64,000 nucleotides of DNA from an uncultured Flavobacteriales bacterium (GCA_905478325.1 CAJQIB010000022.1:23553-87552); one strand, 5' to 3'. Positions 1-9,622 are shown, numbered from the stretch's first letter. A program made the numbers and translations. Notes: generated from the sequence alone by a model not told the origin.

Positions 1-102
1 GGCATCTCTTGGGCATTCGACGATATGGACAGCTCTCATGATTCAAAGTTAAGTGATCGAACTTTTGCAAGGGATGTAACCTATATCAATGGATATGCGT
101 AG
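1..102 (+). CDS. C-terminal end of an unidentified protein (cut by window edge)
   Basis: The first frame is open from the window edge to a TAG at 100-102 and would encode the last 33 residues of a protein ending TYINGYA. The composition (mixed polar and aromatic, no low complexity) is compatible with real coding sequence, and the next gene starts 29 bases later, in line with the compact packing seen elsewhere. The fragment is too short to assign to a family. It could be a chance open stretch. Confidence 0.4.
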   Translation, partial: GISWAFDDMDSSHDSKLSDRTFARDVTYINGYA

Positions 103-131
103 GAAGGGAACACGATTACACTTTTGCACCC

Positions 132-386
132 ATGGACTTGACTTCTTTCAACCGCTTGCCTCTCGATGAAAAGACAAACTACATGTGGGACCATGGTACC
201 TGCCATGCCCAACGTATTGTCGAGAATAGATATATACTCTGCATATTTGAACTGAATGATTTCTATGTTGAGGCAATCTACTCTCGCAGAAACAACCGGG
301 TGAATGCGATTCTTCCTATTGCCGATTTACCAGAGTGGCAGGGGTATGTGGATCAGGTGTTGACCAACCTCCTTCATTTGAATTAA
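132..386 (+). CDS. Small conserved Bacteroidota protein, unknown function (84 aa)
   Basis: This is an 84-residue soluble protein with no signal peptide or membrane segment. It is rich in aromatic and acidic residues and resembles small uncharacterised Bacteroidota proteins that begin with an acidic 'PLDEKTNYMW' type segment; this is a recollection of family appearance, not a search. The ATG follows a near-consensus -7 box (CACTTTTG, 119-126) by five bases, a spacing repeated at other genes in this window, which supports this start. Its 3' end runs 71 bases into the 3' end of the converging comEC gene. Function is unknown. Confidence 0.75.
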   Translation: MDLTSFNRLPLDEKTNYMWDHGTCHAQRIVENRYILCIFELNDFYVEAIYSRRNNRVNAILPIADLPEWQGYVDQVLTNLLHLN

Positions 387-2217
387 AATTCATTTCAGGG
401 CACCAGGGCATCCATCGGGCCCCGCGCTCTGCAAATGATATTTTCTTCGTTTTGTTTTTTTCGCCCGTTTGGCTCCAGCTAAACGGGCGGCTTTGTATCC
501 AGCCCTTCCAGTTGCCATTCGGATGGAGGTAGATCCAGCCGTCTTCCCATGATGTGACCATTCCAGCGGTCAAGTGGGTTGCATGATAAAATGACCGTTT
601 CAGGTTTTTGACTGAATGGTGTGCTCGATTCAATCCAGCGCGATTCTCAGAAAGCATCCAATGGCCTTTGAGGCTAGTTCCGATAAGCGTTGGGACATTT
701 GATCGAACTGTTTCAAATTGGTGCCCCTCCGACGGCAGCCATGGACCAACCCATGGCAATGCAACCAATACAACCCCAAAACACCGTATCGTCCACAAAA
801 CCCTTTGCAGAGGCTGCGTTAACAAGGCTATATTCCAAACAAAAAAGAGGCAGGTGAGTAAAATCCAAAGCGCGGGATTCCAGGATTGGATAGAGGGGGC
901 CCAAGCGAAATGGTCATCACAATAGGTCAAGAATTCAAATGCCAGCTCAATTGCAGTCGAAATACAGTGGGCGATTCCGTTCGATACTTCAGAGAGTGAA
1001 TCAAATTGATGGGTCGCCAGCCAAAGCAAAGAGGCCATGCCCAATGCACTCATTCCAGGTGCAATTAGAACGTTCATTGGTAGAAATGCAAGAGGGAAAC
1101 GACCGAAGACATTGGCCGTCCAAGCGAGGGTGCCAAATTGGGCTGCTATGGGAACGCCAAGGCTAAGCACCCAAGCATTCGATAAGCCGTGCTCTTTGCA
1201 CGTTTGAAAGAAAATTAGAATGGCCGCCACTGCGGCAAAACTAAGTTGTGTACCCAGTGCCATCGCGGCATGGGGTTTCCACAAAAGGACGATAAATCCA
1301 GCCATTGACCAGCATTGAAAGGGGGAGATATAGCGCCGCGTGCAGATTCCAATTAAGTAAACTGAACTCATCGTAGCCGCTCGCACGGCAGATATGGGAG
1401 CGAGGCAAATCAAGACATACACCCATATTGCCGGGAATAGCATGATTCCCAAAAAGCGGACCCACCTCCTTCGGTTCCGAATGCAGAGCAGTGGTATCAT
1501 ACCGACAAGTCCAATGTGGTATCCACTTACAGCCAAGACATGAGCAATTCCTCCATTGGAAAAGGCGTGTTTCACCGATTTGCTTAGCTGTGATTTGTCT
1601 CCTAAAAACAAGGCCAATAAAAGTGATTCAGCATCCTGTTCGAAATGAAGATGAAGCAAGTTTCGCATCGCATGCCTCATTTCGGCGAAGCGGGATCTCA
1701 CGACGGGATGACTGTCATTTAGTTTGATGGCCTCGAGAGGAAAGAGCTTGCCCGAAATGTCTTTGGTGTATTTCCATTGGGCTACATCAAAATCGCCCGT
1801 TGAATAAAAGGGCTCAAGTCTTCCCCAAAACACGTCGGTTTCCCCGGAAAAGTCACGAGAATCTATTTCGACGGACCAGGACTGATATGAATATTGAGAC
1901 ACGCATAGGCAGGCGGCATCCAGCTCCACGGGACAAGTACAAATCCAATGGCTGGTACTCTTTTTTTCACATTTGGGGTAATGCGTGATATGATACTCCA
2001 TTCGCAAGTAACCCAACACGGCGAATGCCATCGAAAGCAGGAGGTCGATTCGGATGGTGTGTCGCAGAACGCCGATGACTGTAAACAGTGTTCCAAAGGA
2101 CAGTGCAAGTCGTGGAGCGTTCCACGCATACAACCCCAACCAAAAAAAGACCAGTGGCCAAAACAATGGAGCTTGAATGCTACTCACTCGGATGCTTCGC
2201 CACATAGGGGCAAACAT
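316..2217 (-). CDS. comEC: ComEC/Rec2-family DNA uptake channel protein
   Basis: This is a 633-residue polytopic membrane protein of the ComEC/Rec2 family, which carries single-stranded DNA across the inner membrane during natural transformation. Hydrophobic segments near residues 15-70 match the N-terminal DUF4131-type region. The Competence-domain signature GIAHVLAVSGYHIG lies near residues 223-236 and is followed by many membrane helices. The C-terminus is short and lacks a complete metallo-beta-lactamase domain (no HxHxDH), as in many Bacteroidota homologues. A second ATG at 2205 is possible. It is the last gene of a reverse operon after the GWxTD and glycosyltransferase genes (57 bases from the latter). 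No other competence gene is nearby, so a role in uptake here is inferred from family only. Its 3' end overlaps the converging 84-residue gene. Confidence 0.9.
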   Translation of the reverse strand: MFAPMWRSIRVSSIQAPLFWPLVFFWLGLYAWNAPRLALSFGTLFTVIGVLRHTIRIDLLLSMAFAVLGYLRMEYHITHYPKCEKKSTSHWICTCPVELDAACLCVSQYSYQSWSVEIDSRDFSGETDVFWGRLEPFYSTGDFDVAQWKYTKDISGKLFPLEAIKLNDSHPVVRSRFAEMRHAMRNLLHLHFEQDAESLLLALFLGDKSQLSKSVKHAFSNGGIAHVLAVSGYHIGLVGMIPLLCIRNRRRWVRFLGIMLFPAIWVYVLICLAPISAVRAATMSSVYLIGICTRRYISPFQCWSMAGFIVLLWKPHAAMALGTQLSFAAVAAILIFFQTCKEHGLSNAWVLSLGVPIAAQFGTLAWTANVFGRFPLAFLPMNVLIAPGMSALGMASLLWLATHQFDSLSEVSNGIAHCISTAIELAFEFLTYCDDHFAWAPSIQSWNPALWILLTCLFFVWNIALLTQPLQRVLWTIRCFGVVLVALPWVGPWLPSEGHQFETVRSNVPTLIGTSLKGHWMLSENRAGLNRAHHSVKNLKRSFYHATHLTAGMVTSWEDGWIYLHPNGNWKGWIQSRPFSWSQTGEKNKTKKISFAERGARWMPWCPEMNFNSNEGGWSTPDPHTPATLVNRQ

Positions 2218-2274
2218 TCCACGTTGTGGGCTACGAATTCAAACAAACTTGTCGAAGTCGACGTGTACTTGACT

Positions 2275-3354
2275 TCAGTCACGCGAAGCTTCAAAATGAT
2301 CGGATTCCAAGTCCTGAAAAATCTGTTTCTTCAAAATAAAATAGTCCCAAATGATACTCCGGTGATACCATCCACAATAGTTGGGAGACCGATGAGTCGG
2401 AAGGTCTGTCGAAGTCGCCGCCAGTTCCAATTTGCGTTTATTTCGCATTTTACGGAACGACTTGTAGAAGTCTCTATGTGCCTTTGCGACTGCCAAAAAC
2501 AAATGGAATGAGCCTTCCGAAAGAAATTTGAATGCCGCTACTCCATCTAAAGTCATCCGTTCAATGAGCATGGGAATCAAGGCAACGCGGTGGTGGTTCT
2601 TGACCAAGAGAAACAGGTTGTTTCTGAAGTTCAAATACGTTTTAAAAGGACTGACCTTTTGCAAGGTGCCACCTCCCAAATGATAGACGATGGAACTTCC
2701 GCAGACACCTACGCGGTATCCTCGGTTTTTCAAACGCCAACAGAGATCGATTTCTTCCATATGCGCAAAGAAATCAACGTCCAACCCACCCACAGCATGG
2801 AACGCTTGGGAGTCAATAAACAGCGCGGCTCCTGACGCCCAAAAGACTTCTCTATTCTGAGCATATTGCCCATGATTTGACTCGAAAACTTCAAAAATGC
2901 GGCCAGCGCAAAAGGTGTACCCATTTTTGTCAATGTGCCCGCCTGCTGCACCGGCATACTCAAAAAGTTCGTTGTCCGAATCGTTTAGGATGAGTGGCTG
3001 GCAGGCAACATAGCCTTCGCTTTTCATCATGTCGAGCACCGGAGGGATCCAGTGATTTGTTGTGCGAACATCGCTATTCAGGAGAACAAATGTTTTGGCT
3101 TGAATTTGAGCAAGTCCTGCATTGTAGCCCCCTGAGAATCCAAGGTTGTTTTCAAGTCGTACAACTTGAACTTCTGGATAATTCTGAGTGCACCATACGA
3201 CTGACTCGTCGTTACTGCCATTGTCTATGACGGCCACGTCAGCGTCGCCTTTGCAGTTCAGAATGACCTGCGGTAAATACGTCTGCAAATGATGCAAGCC
3301 ATTCCAATTCAAGATGGCCACAACGACTCGTTCTGTCACGTTGGATTGGCTCAT
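2275..3354 (-). CDS. Glycosyltransferase family 2
   Basis: A 359-residue GT-A-fold family 2 glycosyltransferase that probably adds a sugar to a surface polysaccharide or glycan. The N-terminus has the typical AILNWNG strand, then a DNGSND motif and a NSDV (DxD-like) metal/nucleotide-sugar site near residue 90. A central stretch with GGLDVDFFAHMEEIDLCWR matches the acceptor-side motif (ED/EE-x-DLCWR) of rhamnosyltransferase-like members. The open frame extends further upstream, but the start at 3354 is chosen because this ATG overlaps the TGA of the upstream GWxTD gene (ATGA) and leads straight into the first beta strand. Donor and acceptor cannot be told from sequence. Confidence 0.92.
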   Translation of the reverse strand: MSQSNVTERVVVAILNWNGLHHLQTYLPQVILNCKGDADVAVIDNGSNDESVVWCTQNYPEVQVVRLENNLGFSGGYNAGLAQIQAKTFVLLNSDVRTTNHWIPPVLDMMKSEGYVACQPLILNDSDNELFEYAGAAGGHIDKNGYTFCAGRIFEVFESNHGQYAQNREVFWASGAALFIDSQAFHAVGGLDVDFFAHMEEIDLCWRLKNRGYRVGVCGSSIVYHLGGGTLQKVSPFKTYLNFRNNLFLLVKNHHRVALIPMLIERMTLDGVAAFKFLSEGSFHLFLAVAKAHRDFYKSFRKMRNKRKLELAATSTDLPTHRSPNYCGWYHRSIIWDYFILKKQIFQDLESDHFEASRD

Positions 3355-4844
3355 CGGGGATTGAAAAATAGATCTTCCGGTTCTTCGCCCGAGAACGTGT
3401 CTCTTCGTGGATTGAGTCGGTTGACTTGCGACTCTGTTACACGGAGACTGTTTTCTCTGTTTCTTAAAACATGCAGCCAATCATTGTTTTGAACCTCACC
3501 CAACATGTCTGAATGTAACAAGACAAAACACTCGGCGACCATGTGAGGTGAAAAGAAAAGAAACCGCTTGTTCGTGAACGAAGCTGCACGGTGGTAATGC
3601 CAAATTTCATACGGATAATAGTCCGTTCCATTGTGTCGCTTGACCACGGTGTTAGGAGGCCCGTAGCGCAGATATACGTACCCCATGTCGGTCATCGCCC
3701 CGTGGCCATTCCTGCAAGCGCCATACACGCTGTCTGCGTATGCTACGGCAGTGACATAGTTGCGCCACCCCAACTCAGGGTTCAGCGGAGAATGGGATTC
3801 CCAGAAATCAGCTAAAAAAGCTTGCATTTGAGCAACGGTAGCCGCCGGAATAAAATGATCAATGGTCTGTTGTTCTGATTGGGAGCTTGTCGGGTGGTGG
3901 TCTTTGACATGCTGAAGCAGCGCCAGTGAATCTGTAAATGCTGCGATGTATGCAGGCAAAGCATCTGCGTTTGATGCAGCGATTTCGGTGGCAATGCGTT
4001 GCACGGGCAAGCGTTTCTCAGCAATGATTTGATTCTCGCGAGTCGCAGCTTGAATCACCAAGCGCTGTGATTTTGACCAATTCACGCCATCAAGAGGAAT
4101 GGAGGTAAATACAGGCACAACAGGCGCAGCGTTTTTTCGGTAAAATCTGCGCGTCTTAGAATAAACCTTACCATCAGAAGATTCCATCCATGTACTCACC
4201 AAAAACAAAGAGTCTACGACTTCGTCAACGTGATACAGCTCAGTATAAAATTGCAACTGCTGCATGTCTTCGCTGAAATTGGCACCAACGAGAGGCAGCA
4301 TATCATAGCCAGATCGCGAAAGCGAGCTCAATTCCCCATTGGATGGGGCATAAGCGCCTACTAGAAAAGGGTCGGACCATTGCGGAGGACCGGGTGTCTG
4401 AATCACCAGGTTCAATTCAAGTTCAGTGGCAGGTCCCGCTGTCGCATGCGCATCACGAACAGATACATTCAGGCGATAGGCACCAGGTGGTACATTGAGT
4501 CGTTCTAGATGAAACTGGGTCCCATCGTGGGCCAAGGCTTCGGTGGAGTCTGAAACACCATATACTTCAGACTTTGCAAATGCGACGACCTCGTTATCCG
4601 ATTCAATAATGACTTGAATTTCAGCTTTCGTTCGCCAGCCTGTGGAGTCCAAAATAGCTGACATCGTGGCACTTTCAAATTCCAAGTGAACTTCAACAAA
4701 GGGAGTGCCGTTGTTTTGAAAATTCAGGACGTCGCACCAAACGGTTGGCGCTTGTGCTGTCATTTGAAATGACAGGGTCATCCCCAAGACCCAACCCACT
4801 AAACGCATTGATTTGGCTTGAAAGCATGTGTGAATGAGCGTCAT
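3351..4844 (-). CDS. GWxTD domain-containing exported protein
   Basis: A 497-residue exported protein with the Bacteroidota GWxTD domain: GWRNYVTAVAYADS near residue 360 and a GYVYLRYGPP motif near 388. The function of this family is unknown; members are found in the envelope. The N-terminus carries a signal peptide ending near MTAQA. Two starts are possible. ATG 4844 lies four bases after a TACCTTTG -7 box (4849-4856), matching the near-leaderless spacing of other genes here, while ATG 4808 would give a shorter, more conventional signal peptide. It is the first gene of the operon with the glycosyltransferase (ATGA overlap) and comEC. The promoter sits in the 64-base gap shared with the divergent T9SS type B gene. 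Confidence 0.9.
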   Translation of the reverse strand: MTLIHTCFQAKSMRLVGWVLGMTLSFQMTAQAPTVWCDVLNFQNNGTPFVEVHLEFESATMSAILDSTGWRTKAEIQVIIESDNEVVAFAKSEVYGVSDSTEALAHDGTQFHLERLNVPPGAYRLNVSVRDAHATAGPATELELNLVIQTPGPPQWSDPFLVGAYAPSNGELSSLSRSGYDMLPLVGANFSEDMQQLQFYTELYHVDEVVDSLFLVSTWMESSDGKVYSKTRRFYRKNAAPVVPVFTSIPLDGVNWSKSQRLVIQAATRENQIIAEKRLPVQRIATEIAASNADALPAYIAAFTDSLALLQHVKDHHPTSSQSEQQTIDHFIPAATVAQMQAFLADFWESHSPLNPELGWRNYVTAVAYADSVYGACRNGHGAMTDMGYVYLRYGPPNTVVKRHNGTDYYPYEIWHYHRAASFTNKRFLFFSPHMVAECFVLLHSDMLGEVQNNDWLHVLRNRENSLRVTESQVNRLNPRRDTFSGEEPEDLFFNPR

Positions 4845-4848
4845 GCGA

Positions 4849-4856
4849 CAAAGGTA
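4849..4856 (-). promoter_or_regulatory. -7 box (TACCTTTG) for the GWxTD-glycosyltransferase-comEC operon
   Basis: This is an exact match to the Bacteroidota -7 consensus TAnnTTTG, read on the minus strand. It lies four bases upstream of one possible start (4844) and 40 upstream of the other (4808). No clear -33 TTTG is visible at the expected distance. Confidence 0.55.
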
Positions 4857-4908
4857 TTGTTTTGCACCCGTTCCACATCATGTTGTACATTGGTGAAAAC
4901 CTGCATGC

Positions 4909-7131
4909 ATGCGACTGATCAATCAACTTCTCAAACAGATCTTGTTTGTGGCCGTTTTTTGCGTTTTTAACGTTGAGGCTCAAGCGACTCATTTAGTTGG
5001 TGGTGAGTTGACTTACACTTACGTGGGTACCACCAATAGTGGGCAAATGCAATTTGAGGTGCATTGTTATATCTATCGAGATTGTAGCTCATCCAACACC
5101 AACGGCACAGGATTCGATGCCGAGGCGGCCATCGGCGTTTATCAAGGAAGCACGCTCATTTCGACAGTCTCGGCACCGCTTGATTTCTCATTGGTGGAAA
5201 ACATAGTCCCTCAAAACCCAAACAATTGCGCTTTTCTTCCAGACGACCTGTGCATCGAACGCGCTGAATACATTGCAACCGTAACAGTTAGTCCGAGTCA
5301 GCAGCCATACACCTTGGTTCACCAACGATGTTGTCGGTCTCCGGCCATTACGAATTTGAACTTGCCTCAAGACCAGGGGTTTTCGTTGACCACAATGATT
5401 CCTGGAAACCTGACCAACATTGGGCCGAATAGCACTCCGGTATTCAACGAATTGCCGCAGGCATTCGTTTGCAGCAATTATCCGTTTCTATTGGACAATA
5501 GCGCGTCGGATTCGGATGGTGATTCGTTGAGTTATTCGCTTTGCCCCATTTTTTTAGGCGGCTCCTATGTTTCTCCGACTCCGAATCCTCCGACAGGTCC
5601 TCCTTTTAATCAGGTGGGTTGGGCAACGGGGTTCAACGCGGGAAATCCATTGGGGCCGGGGGCCGGGTTTTCGATCGATCCATCAACGGGAATGTTGTCA
5701 GGCACTCCTGACTTGATCGGCAAATTCGCATTGGGAGTGTGTGTATTGGAATGGCGCGATGGCCAGCAAATCGGATCCATTTTGCGTGATTTCACGCTGG
5801 ATGTTGTGACGTGTAACATCTTAGCTCCAGGCTATGATAGCCCCGACCCGTGTACGGGATTAACGGCGGAATTCGACCAATTATCCAATCCTTGTGAGTC
5901 GTACACTTGGGATTTTGGCGTTGCAGGAACAACCGATGACACGAGCACCGAGGCAGAGCCGAGCTTCACGTACGAAGAGACGGGTATTTATGATGTGAGC
6001 TTGTATTTTGAAACGGGAACGTGTTCCGACTCACTCTTTTTTGAGGTGGTCGCGATGACACCTTGGGATACCGATTTTAGCATTGATAACGTAACATGCA
6101 ATGACGGAGGATGGATCGGTGATGTGAATCTAGACTTTTCGGATTGGGGGAGCGACATTGAATGGAATTGGAGTTTTGGGGAGAATTCGATCCCATCTGT
6201 GTCATCAAATTCCCACCCTGAGAGTGTTTGGTTCCCTTCCCAAGACGGGATTCAAGTTGTCTTGGAATCATCTGCCTTTGGATGCGTCAATGATGCTTCT
6301 GAGACGTTGAACTTACCAGAACTGCCTCTCGCTGATTTTGATATTCTTTACGAACCATGCAGCGGATTGGATGCTGAGTTTCAAAATCTATCACCGGAGA
6401 GCGGCCCCTTTTCTTGGAATTTCGGGGGAGGAGGTCAATTGCCTTCTTCAGAGGTCAGTCCAACCTTTACGTATCCGGCTTACGGGACGTATGAGGTGAT
6501 CCTAACGGCTGGCGCAGGGTCGGAGTGCCCGGACACGCAAGCGATGGAAATTATGTTACTCCCTATCGACCCCTTTGGGGACGGCCTGTTCATTCAGCCG
6601 GTTTCATTTTGTGATAGCACAGGTTTTGTTTTGTTCCAATATTCAGGCAGCGGTGCGGATGAGATTTCCTGGAACTTCCCTGGAATTCTCGAGTCTGAAG
6701 GAAATTCTGTCATTGGACAATTCCCGGGAGTCGGCATGTATCAAGGCTCTCTGACCTTGTTCAATGAAGCTTGCGATATCACGGAAACGGTGGACTTGGA
6801 TGTTTCTGTGCCTGAACCGTTGGAAGGAATTGATTACGTCGTTCCGAATGTGTTCTCTCCAAACAATGACTCAAACAATGATTCGTTCCGTGTTGAATTT
6901 AAGTCTCCAACAGGAGGGGGGCTCTCCAATTTGGATCCCGGACAATTCATTGTTTTCGACATGAAGGTCTACAACCGTTGGGGCAATTTGATGTTTTCCA
7001 GTGGGCAAGCCGGATCGGGATGGAGGGCTACCGATGCTTCGGCAGGGACGTATTATGTGGTATTTAAATCGCAGCACGTCTGTGACGAACAACCCTTTGA
7101 ATACGCTGGTGAAGTCACCTTGGTGCGATAA
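4909..7131 (+). CDS. PKD-domain surface protein with T9SS type B (gliding-motility-associated) C-terminal domain
   Basis: A 740-residue secreted protein. A signal peptide (residues 1-26, ending VEAQA) is followed by a Cys-rich beta domain (HLVGGELTYTYVG) common at the start of such proteins. At least two PKD-like repeats follow, with the signature (W/F)NFG...SPTFTYPAYGTYEV. From about residue 644 comes the CHU_C/TIGR04131 domain (VPNVFSPNNDSNNDSF, then VYNRWGNLMF). That domain directs export by the type IX system with type B attachment or release. An adhesin or matrix role is likely but not shown. It is transcribed alone, diverging from the GWxTD operon and converging on the FemAB-like gene 20 bases away. 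Confidence 0.93.
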   Translation: MRLINQLLKQILFVAVFCVFNVEAQATHLVGGELTYTYVGTTNSGQMQFEVHCYIYRDCSSSNTNGTGFDAEAAIGVYQGSTLISTVSAPLDFSLVENIVPQNPNNCAFLPDDLCIERAEYIATVTVSPSQQPYTLVHQRCCRSPAITNLNLPQDQGFSLTTMIPGNLTNIGPNSTPVFNELPQAFVCSNYPFLLDNSASDSDGDSLSYSLCPIFLGGSYVSPTPNPPTGPPFNQVGWATGFNAGNPLGPGAGFSIDPSTGMLSGTPDLIGKFALGVCVLEWRDGQQIGSILRDFTLDVVTCNILAPGYDSPDPCTGLTAEFDQLSNPCESYTWDFGVAGTTDDTSTEAEPSFTYEETGIYDVSLYFETGTCSDSLFFEVVAMTPWDTDFSIDNVTCNDGGWIGDVNLDFSDWGSDIEWNWSFGENSIPSVSSNSHPESVWFPSQDGIQVVLESSAFGCVNDASETLNLPELPLADFDILYEPCSGLDAEFQNLSPESGPFSWNFGGGGQLPSSEVSPTFTYPAYGTYEVILTAGAGSECPDTQAMEIMLLPIDPFGDGLFIQPVSFCDSTGFVLFQYSGSGADEISWNFPGILESEGNSVIGQFPGVGMYQGSLTLFNEACDITETVDLDVSVPEPLEGIDYVVPNVFSPNNDSNNDSFRVEFKSPTGGGLSNLDPGQFIVFDMKVYNRWGNLMFSSGQAGSGWRATDASAGTYYVVFKSQHVCDEQPFEYAGEVTLVR

Positions 7132-7151
7132 AACACGCGATCGATTTCCGA

Positions 7152-7994
7152 TCAGACGGTGAATAAATCGGGACGTAAGCATTGAAGCCAGGGTCGTGCC
7201 CAGCGTGCGACACGAATGCATCTCAGCTTAGACACGGCCTGTGCTCCGAATTCTGCGTAGAATTGATCGACTCCGGGGTCCATGGAGCCCCCGAAATCAA
7301 AGCACGTGTTGCCTCGTTCATGTGCGGCTTCGATTCCTTTTGCGATGAGCATGACACTGGCCCACGCGGATTGTTTGCTGCGTTTTTGTCCTCCAAAAGC
7401 ATAGATAGTACGCCCTTGTTCATGCAAGAAAACGGCACTTGCTAAATCTTCACCTTGCGCATCCTGAACAACGTACGATGTTTGATGTGGTGATTTCAGA
7501 ACGGATTCGAGTTGTGATCTCAAGTGCGTCTCATCTGAATGCAGTTGCTTGCGTAGTCGCGCTTCTTGGTGGAGGCTCAGAATACGATTGTGATCTGATG
7601 AAAGTTCAACGCGCAGCCCATGACGCTCACCTTTTCGAATTTGCTTCAATCGATGTTTGGGAAGCTCGTCTACTGGATGAATCGATTCACTCAGCCACTG
7701 GAGTTGGCGTGTGTGTCGTTCTTGTATGATCCATTCTGAACTTGCATTGCAGGGCATTCCAGGATGCAAATCCACAACGACACAAGGGAAGCGCGCGCGA
7801 CCAAGCTTCTCCCAGTCGATAGGCACCTCGCAGGCCATATGCAGTGCTCCTGGAGGAGTAAAGAGTGCGCGTATTCCTTTGATTCTGCCTTGTACGAGGA
7901 TGTTTTGATTTTCAATGGCTCCCCACGTCGTAAGTCCGTTCGACCAGAGGGGGTCGGAAAACCAAGAAACGGGAAGCTCTTTGGAAATGGACAT
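7152..7994 (-). CDS. FemAB/GNAT-like acyltransferase
   Basis: A 280-residue soluble protein with a C-terminal GNAT/FemAB-like fold. The motif CFDFGGSMDPGVDQFYAEFG near the C-terminus is typical of the Acetyltransf_6/FemAB group, which transfers acyl or aminoacyl groups (for example to peptidoglycan precursors or sugars). A basic stretch, PKHRLKQIRKGERHGL, before the catalytic half matches the family's usual (R/K)xxI(R/K)K(A/G) segment. The frame can open at a GTG at 8012, but ATG 7994 (MSISKELPVSWFSDPLW) begins in the usual family way. Substrate is unknown. It is transcribed alone and converges on the preceding surface protein gene. Confidence 0.8.
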   Translation of the reverse strand: MSISKELPVSWFSDPLWSNGLTTWGAIENQNILVQGRIKGIRALFTPPGALHMACEVPIDWEKLGRARFPCVVVDLHPGMPCNASSEWIIQERHTRQLQWLSESIHPVDELPKHRLKQIRKGERHGLRVELSSDHNRILSLHQEARLRKQLHSDETHLRSQLESVLKSPHQTSYVVQDAQGEDLASAVFLHEQGRTIYAFGGQKRSKQSAWASVMLIAKGIEAAHERGNTCFDFGGSMDPGVDQFYAEFGAQAVSKLRCIRVARWARPWLQCLRPDLFTV

Positions 7995-8108
7995 GGATTC
8001 AGATCTGAACACGAAAGTTCGTGAAAACGAATGGGTGTTTGTGCACCATGAAATCCACGGCGACGTTTGATGAATCAGCGTCCATGTGTTGAATGCATGG
8101 AGAAGGCA

Positions 8109-9596
8109 TCATTCAATCGCTTCAAGTCGGGTCAAAATGTCTTCCAACTGTTCTGCGCTAATTTGCTTCGCTACAATCCGTTTTTCGCTGTCCAACAAAA
8201 AGATCTTTGGTGTTGCGAATACATCAAAGGTTGTCCTGAAATTCAAGCTTTTCAGCGTTGTCTGACCTGCTTGAATGAGCACCATTGCGCTGTCTTGTGC
8301 ATTGATCAATGGGTTGTCACTAACATTGATCCAATCCGTGTATTCCTTTTCACGCACATAGTCCTGCCATGGCTCTGGGTCAAAGTCATTTCCGATGGCA
8401 TAAATTTCCAGGCCCTTTTCATGCCAACGGTCGTAGAGTTCCTTGTAGAGAGGCAGTTCCTTCTTACAGTGTCCACAGGTGCTTTCCCAGATCATGACCA
8501 CAGTGTATTTCGCATCAATGGCATAAAGAGACTTCCAGTCTGTCTGATTCAATTCTGGTAGGATAATGTTCGGAATGACGCTGCCGCACATGCTGTCTCT
8601 CAATTCATCGGCGCGCTCTTGGATCTTTTTTAATTGATCCGGCTTAAGCCAAGTGGCCTGGCCAGTGGTGTAGTACGTGTCAACCATGTCCACGAATACC
8701 TTGTCCATGCACATCACTTGAGACGACTCCGAGGCGAATGTGATGAAATGAGTGATGTACTTGAACATTTCTGCGTTTCCCTCTGTCCGTTGAATCAGTC
8801 GATGTGCCTCAACACTCAGTGAGTCAGGTATTTGAGGCAACACCTTGTTCCAAAATCGATCTAAAATCTGATGAAAACTCCCGTCTCTTACCAACCGAGG
8901 GTCGCTGAAGTCAACGCGGTCCCAGTAATGGTTTCGGTACCAGCGATACTGGATGTCTTGGACATTGACGATGTTCGATGGGAATTCCGGTATCTCAGGC
9001 TCCAACACCATGTTGAGGTATTTAGCGAAGAGCATGTCACCGTTTTCTTCTAGAATACGGCGTTGTTCTTCGGCCACCTCATTTCCAAAGGAAGTCAAGA
9101 CACTGCGGGCAGCTATAATGGATGCTTCTGTAGCGCTTGAATCTGACAGTACGGCTTCATGTGGAGCGGCTTTTTGACGACGTACAGATAGGAAATCCAT
9201 GTAATCATAGAACAATTCGTTCTCTTTGCTTTCTATGATGACGACATCTCCCGTTGGATCCTTCTCAGAGGTTTCAATCACAATGTTCTCTTCAACCGCT
9301 AAGAACTCAAAGTACTTGGGGCCGGGCATGACGATGGCGTACTTCCCGCATTCTTCAGCGAGACGGCCATTGAAATGGATGCGCCCATCTAGATCTGCGA
9401 CCGTCGTGTCCGCGTAATACATTTTATTCCCGTAATAATGAGCGAGATAGATGGTGTCTCCAGAAATGCCGTCGATGGTCACGTCAATACCGTGGCTTTG
9501 GGCGTGTAGCGTATCAATGGAGCCAATCGAAAAGGCAGAAAGAAGTAAACAAGCAAATAGGGGGCTCTTAATCTGAATCATAAAACGAGTTTTCAT
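8109..9596 (-). CDS. Exported thioredoxin-like protein (DUF4369/DUF5106/TlpA-type)
   Basis: A 495-residue protein with a signal peptide (ending LHAQS), an N-terminal DUF4369-like beta region (GDTIYLAHYYGNKMYYADT), a helical DUF5106-like middle, and a C-terminal thioredoxin fold with a CGHC active site near residue 374 (WESTCGHCKKELP) and the cis-Pro loop (FATPKIFLLD). Such proteins act as thiol-disulphide oxidoreductases in the periplasm or outer membrane. The longer start at 9635 is rejected because a perfect TAAATTTG -7 box (9623-9630) lies inside it; ATG 9596 (MKTRFMIQIK) directly precedes the hydrophobic core. It diverges from the epimerase-hydrolase fusion gene. Confidence 0.9.
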   Translation of the reverse strand: MKTRFMIQIKSPLFACLLLSAFSIGSIDTLHAQSHGIDVTIDGISGDTIYLAHYYGNKMYYADTTVADLDGRIHFNGRLAEECGKYAIVMPGPKYFEFLAVEENIVIETSEKDPTGDVVIIESKENELFYDYMDFLSVRRQKAAPHEAVLSDSSATEASIIAARSVLTSFGNEVAEEQRRILEENGDMLFAKYLNMVLEPEIPEFPSNIVNVQDIQYRWYRNHYWDRVDFSDPRLVRDGSFHQILDRFWNKVLPQIPDSLSVEAHRLIQRTEGNAEMFKYITHFITFASESSQVMCMDKVFVDMVDTYYTTGQATWLKPDQLKKIQERADELRDSMCGSVIPNIILPELNQTDWKSLYAIDAKYTVVMIWESTCGHCKKELPLYKELYDRWHEKGLEIYAIGNDFDPEPWQDYVREKEYTDWINVSDNPLINAQDSAMVLIQAGQTTLKSLNFRTTFDVFATPKIFLLDSEKRIVAKQISAEQLEDILTRLEAIE

Positions 9597-9622
9597 CTGT
9601 TTGTTCGAACTTGCAAGTTGTA

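Noticed and set aside
1948..2511. 187-codon plus-strand frame across the comEC/glycosyltransferase junction
   Set aside because: It spans two clear minus-strand genes and their gap and shows no family features.
7132..7151. Weak GATCG/CGATC inverted repeat between converging genes as a terminator
   Set aside because: Only five pairs and no T-run on either strand.
8067..8561. 164-codon plus-strand frame over the thioredoxin-like gene end
   Set aside because: It is antisense to the CGHC thioredoxin domain, and its Cys/His-rich look comes from that codon pattern.
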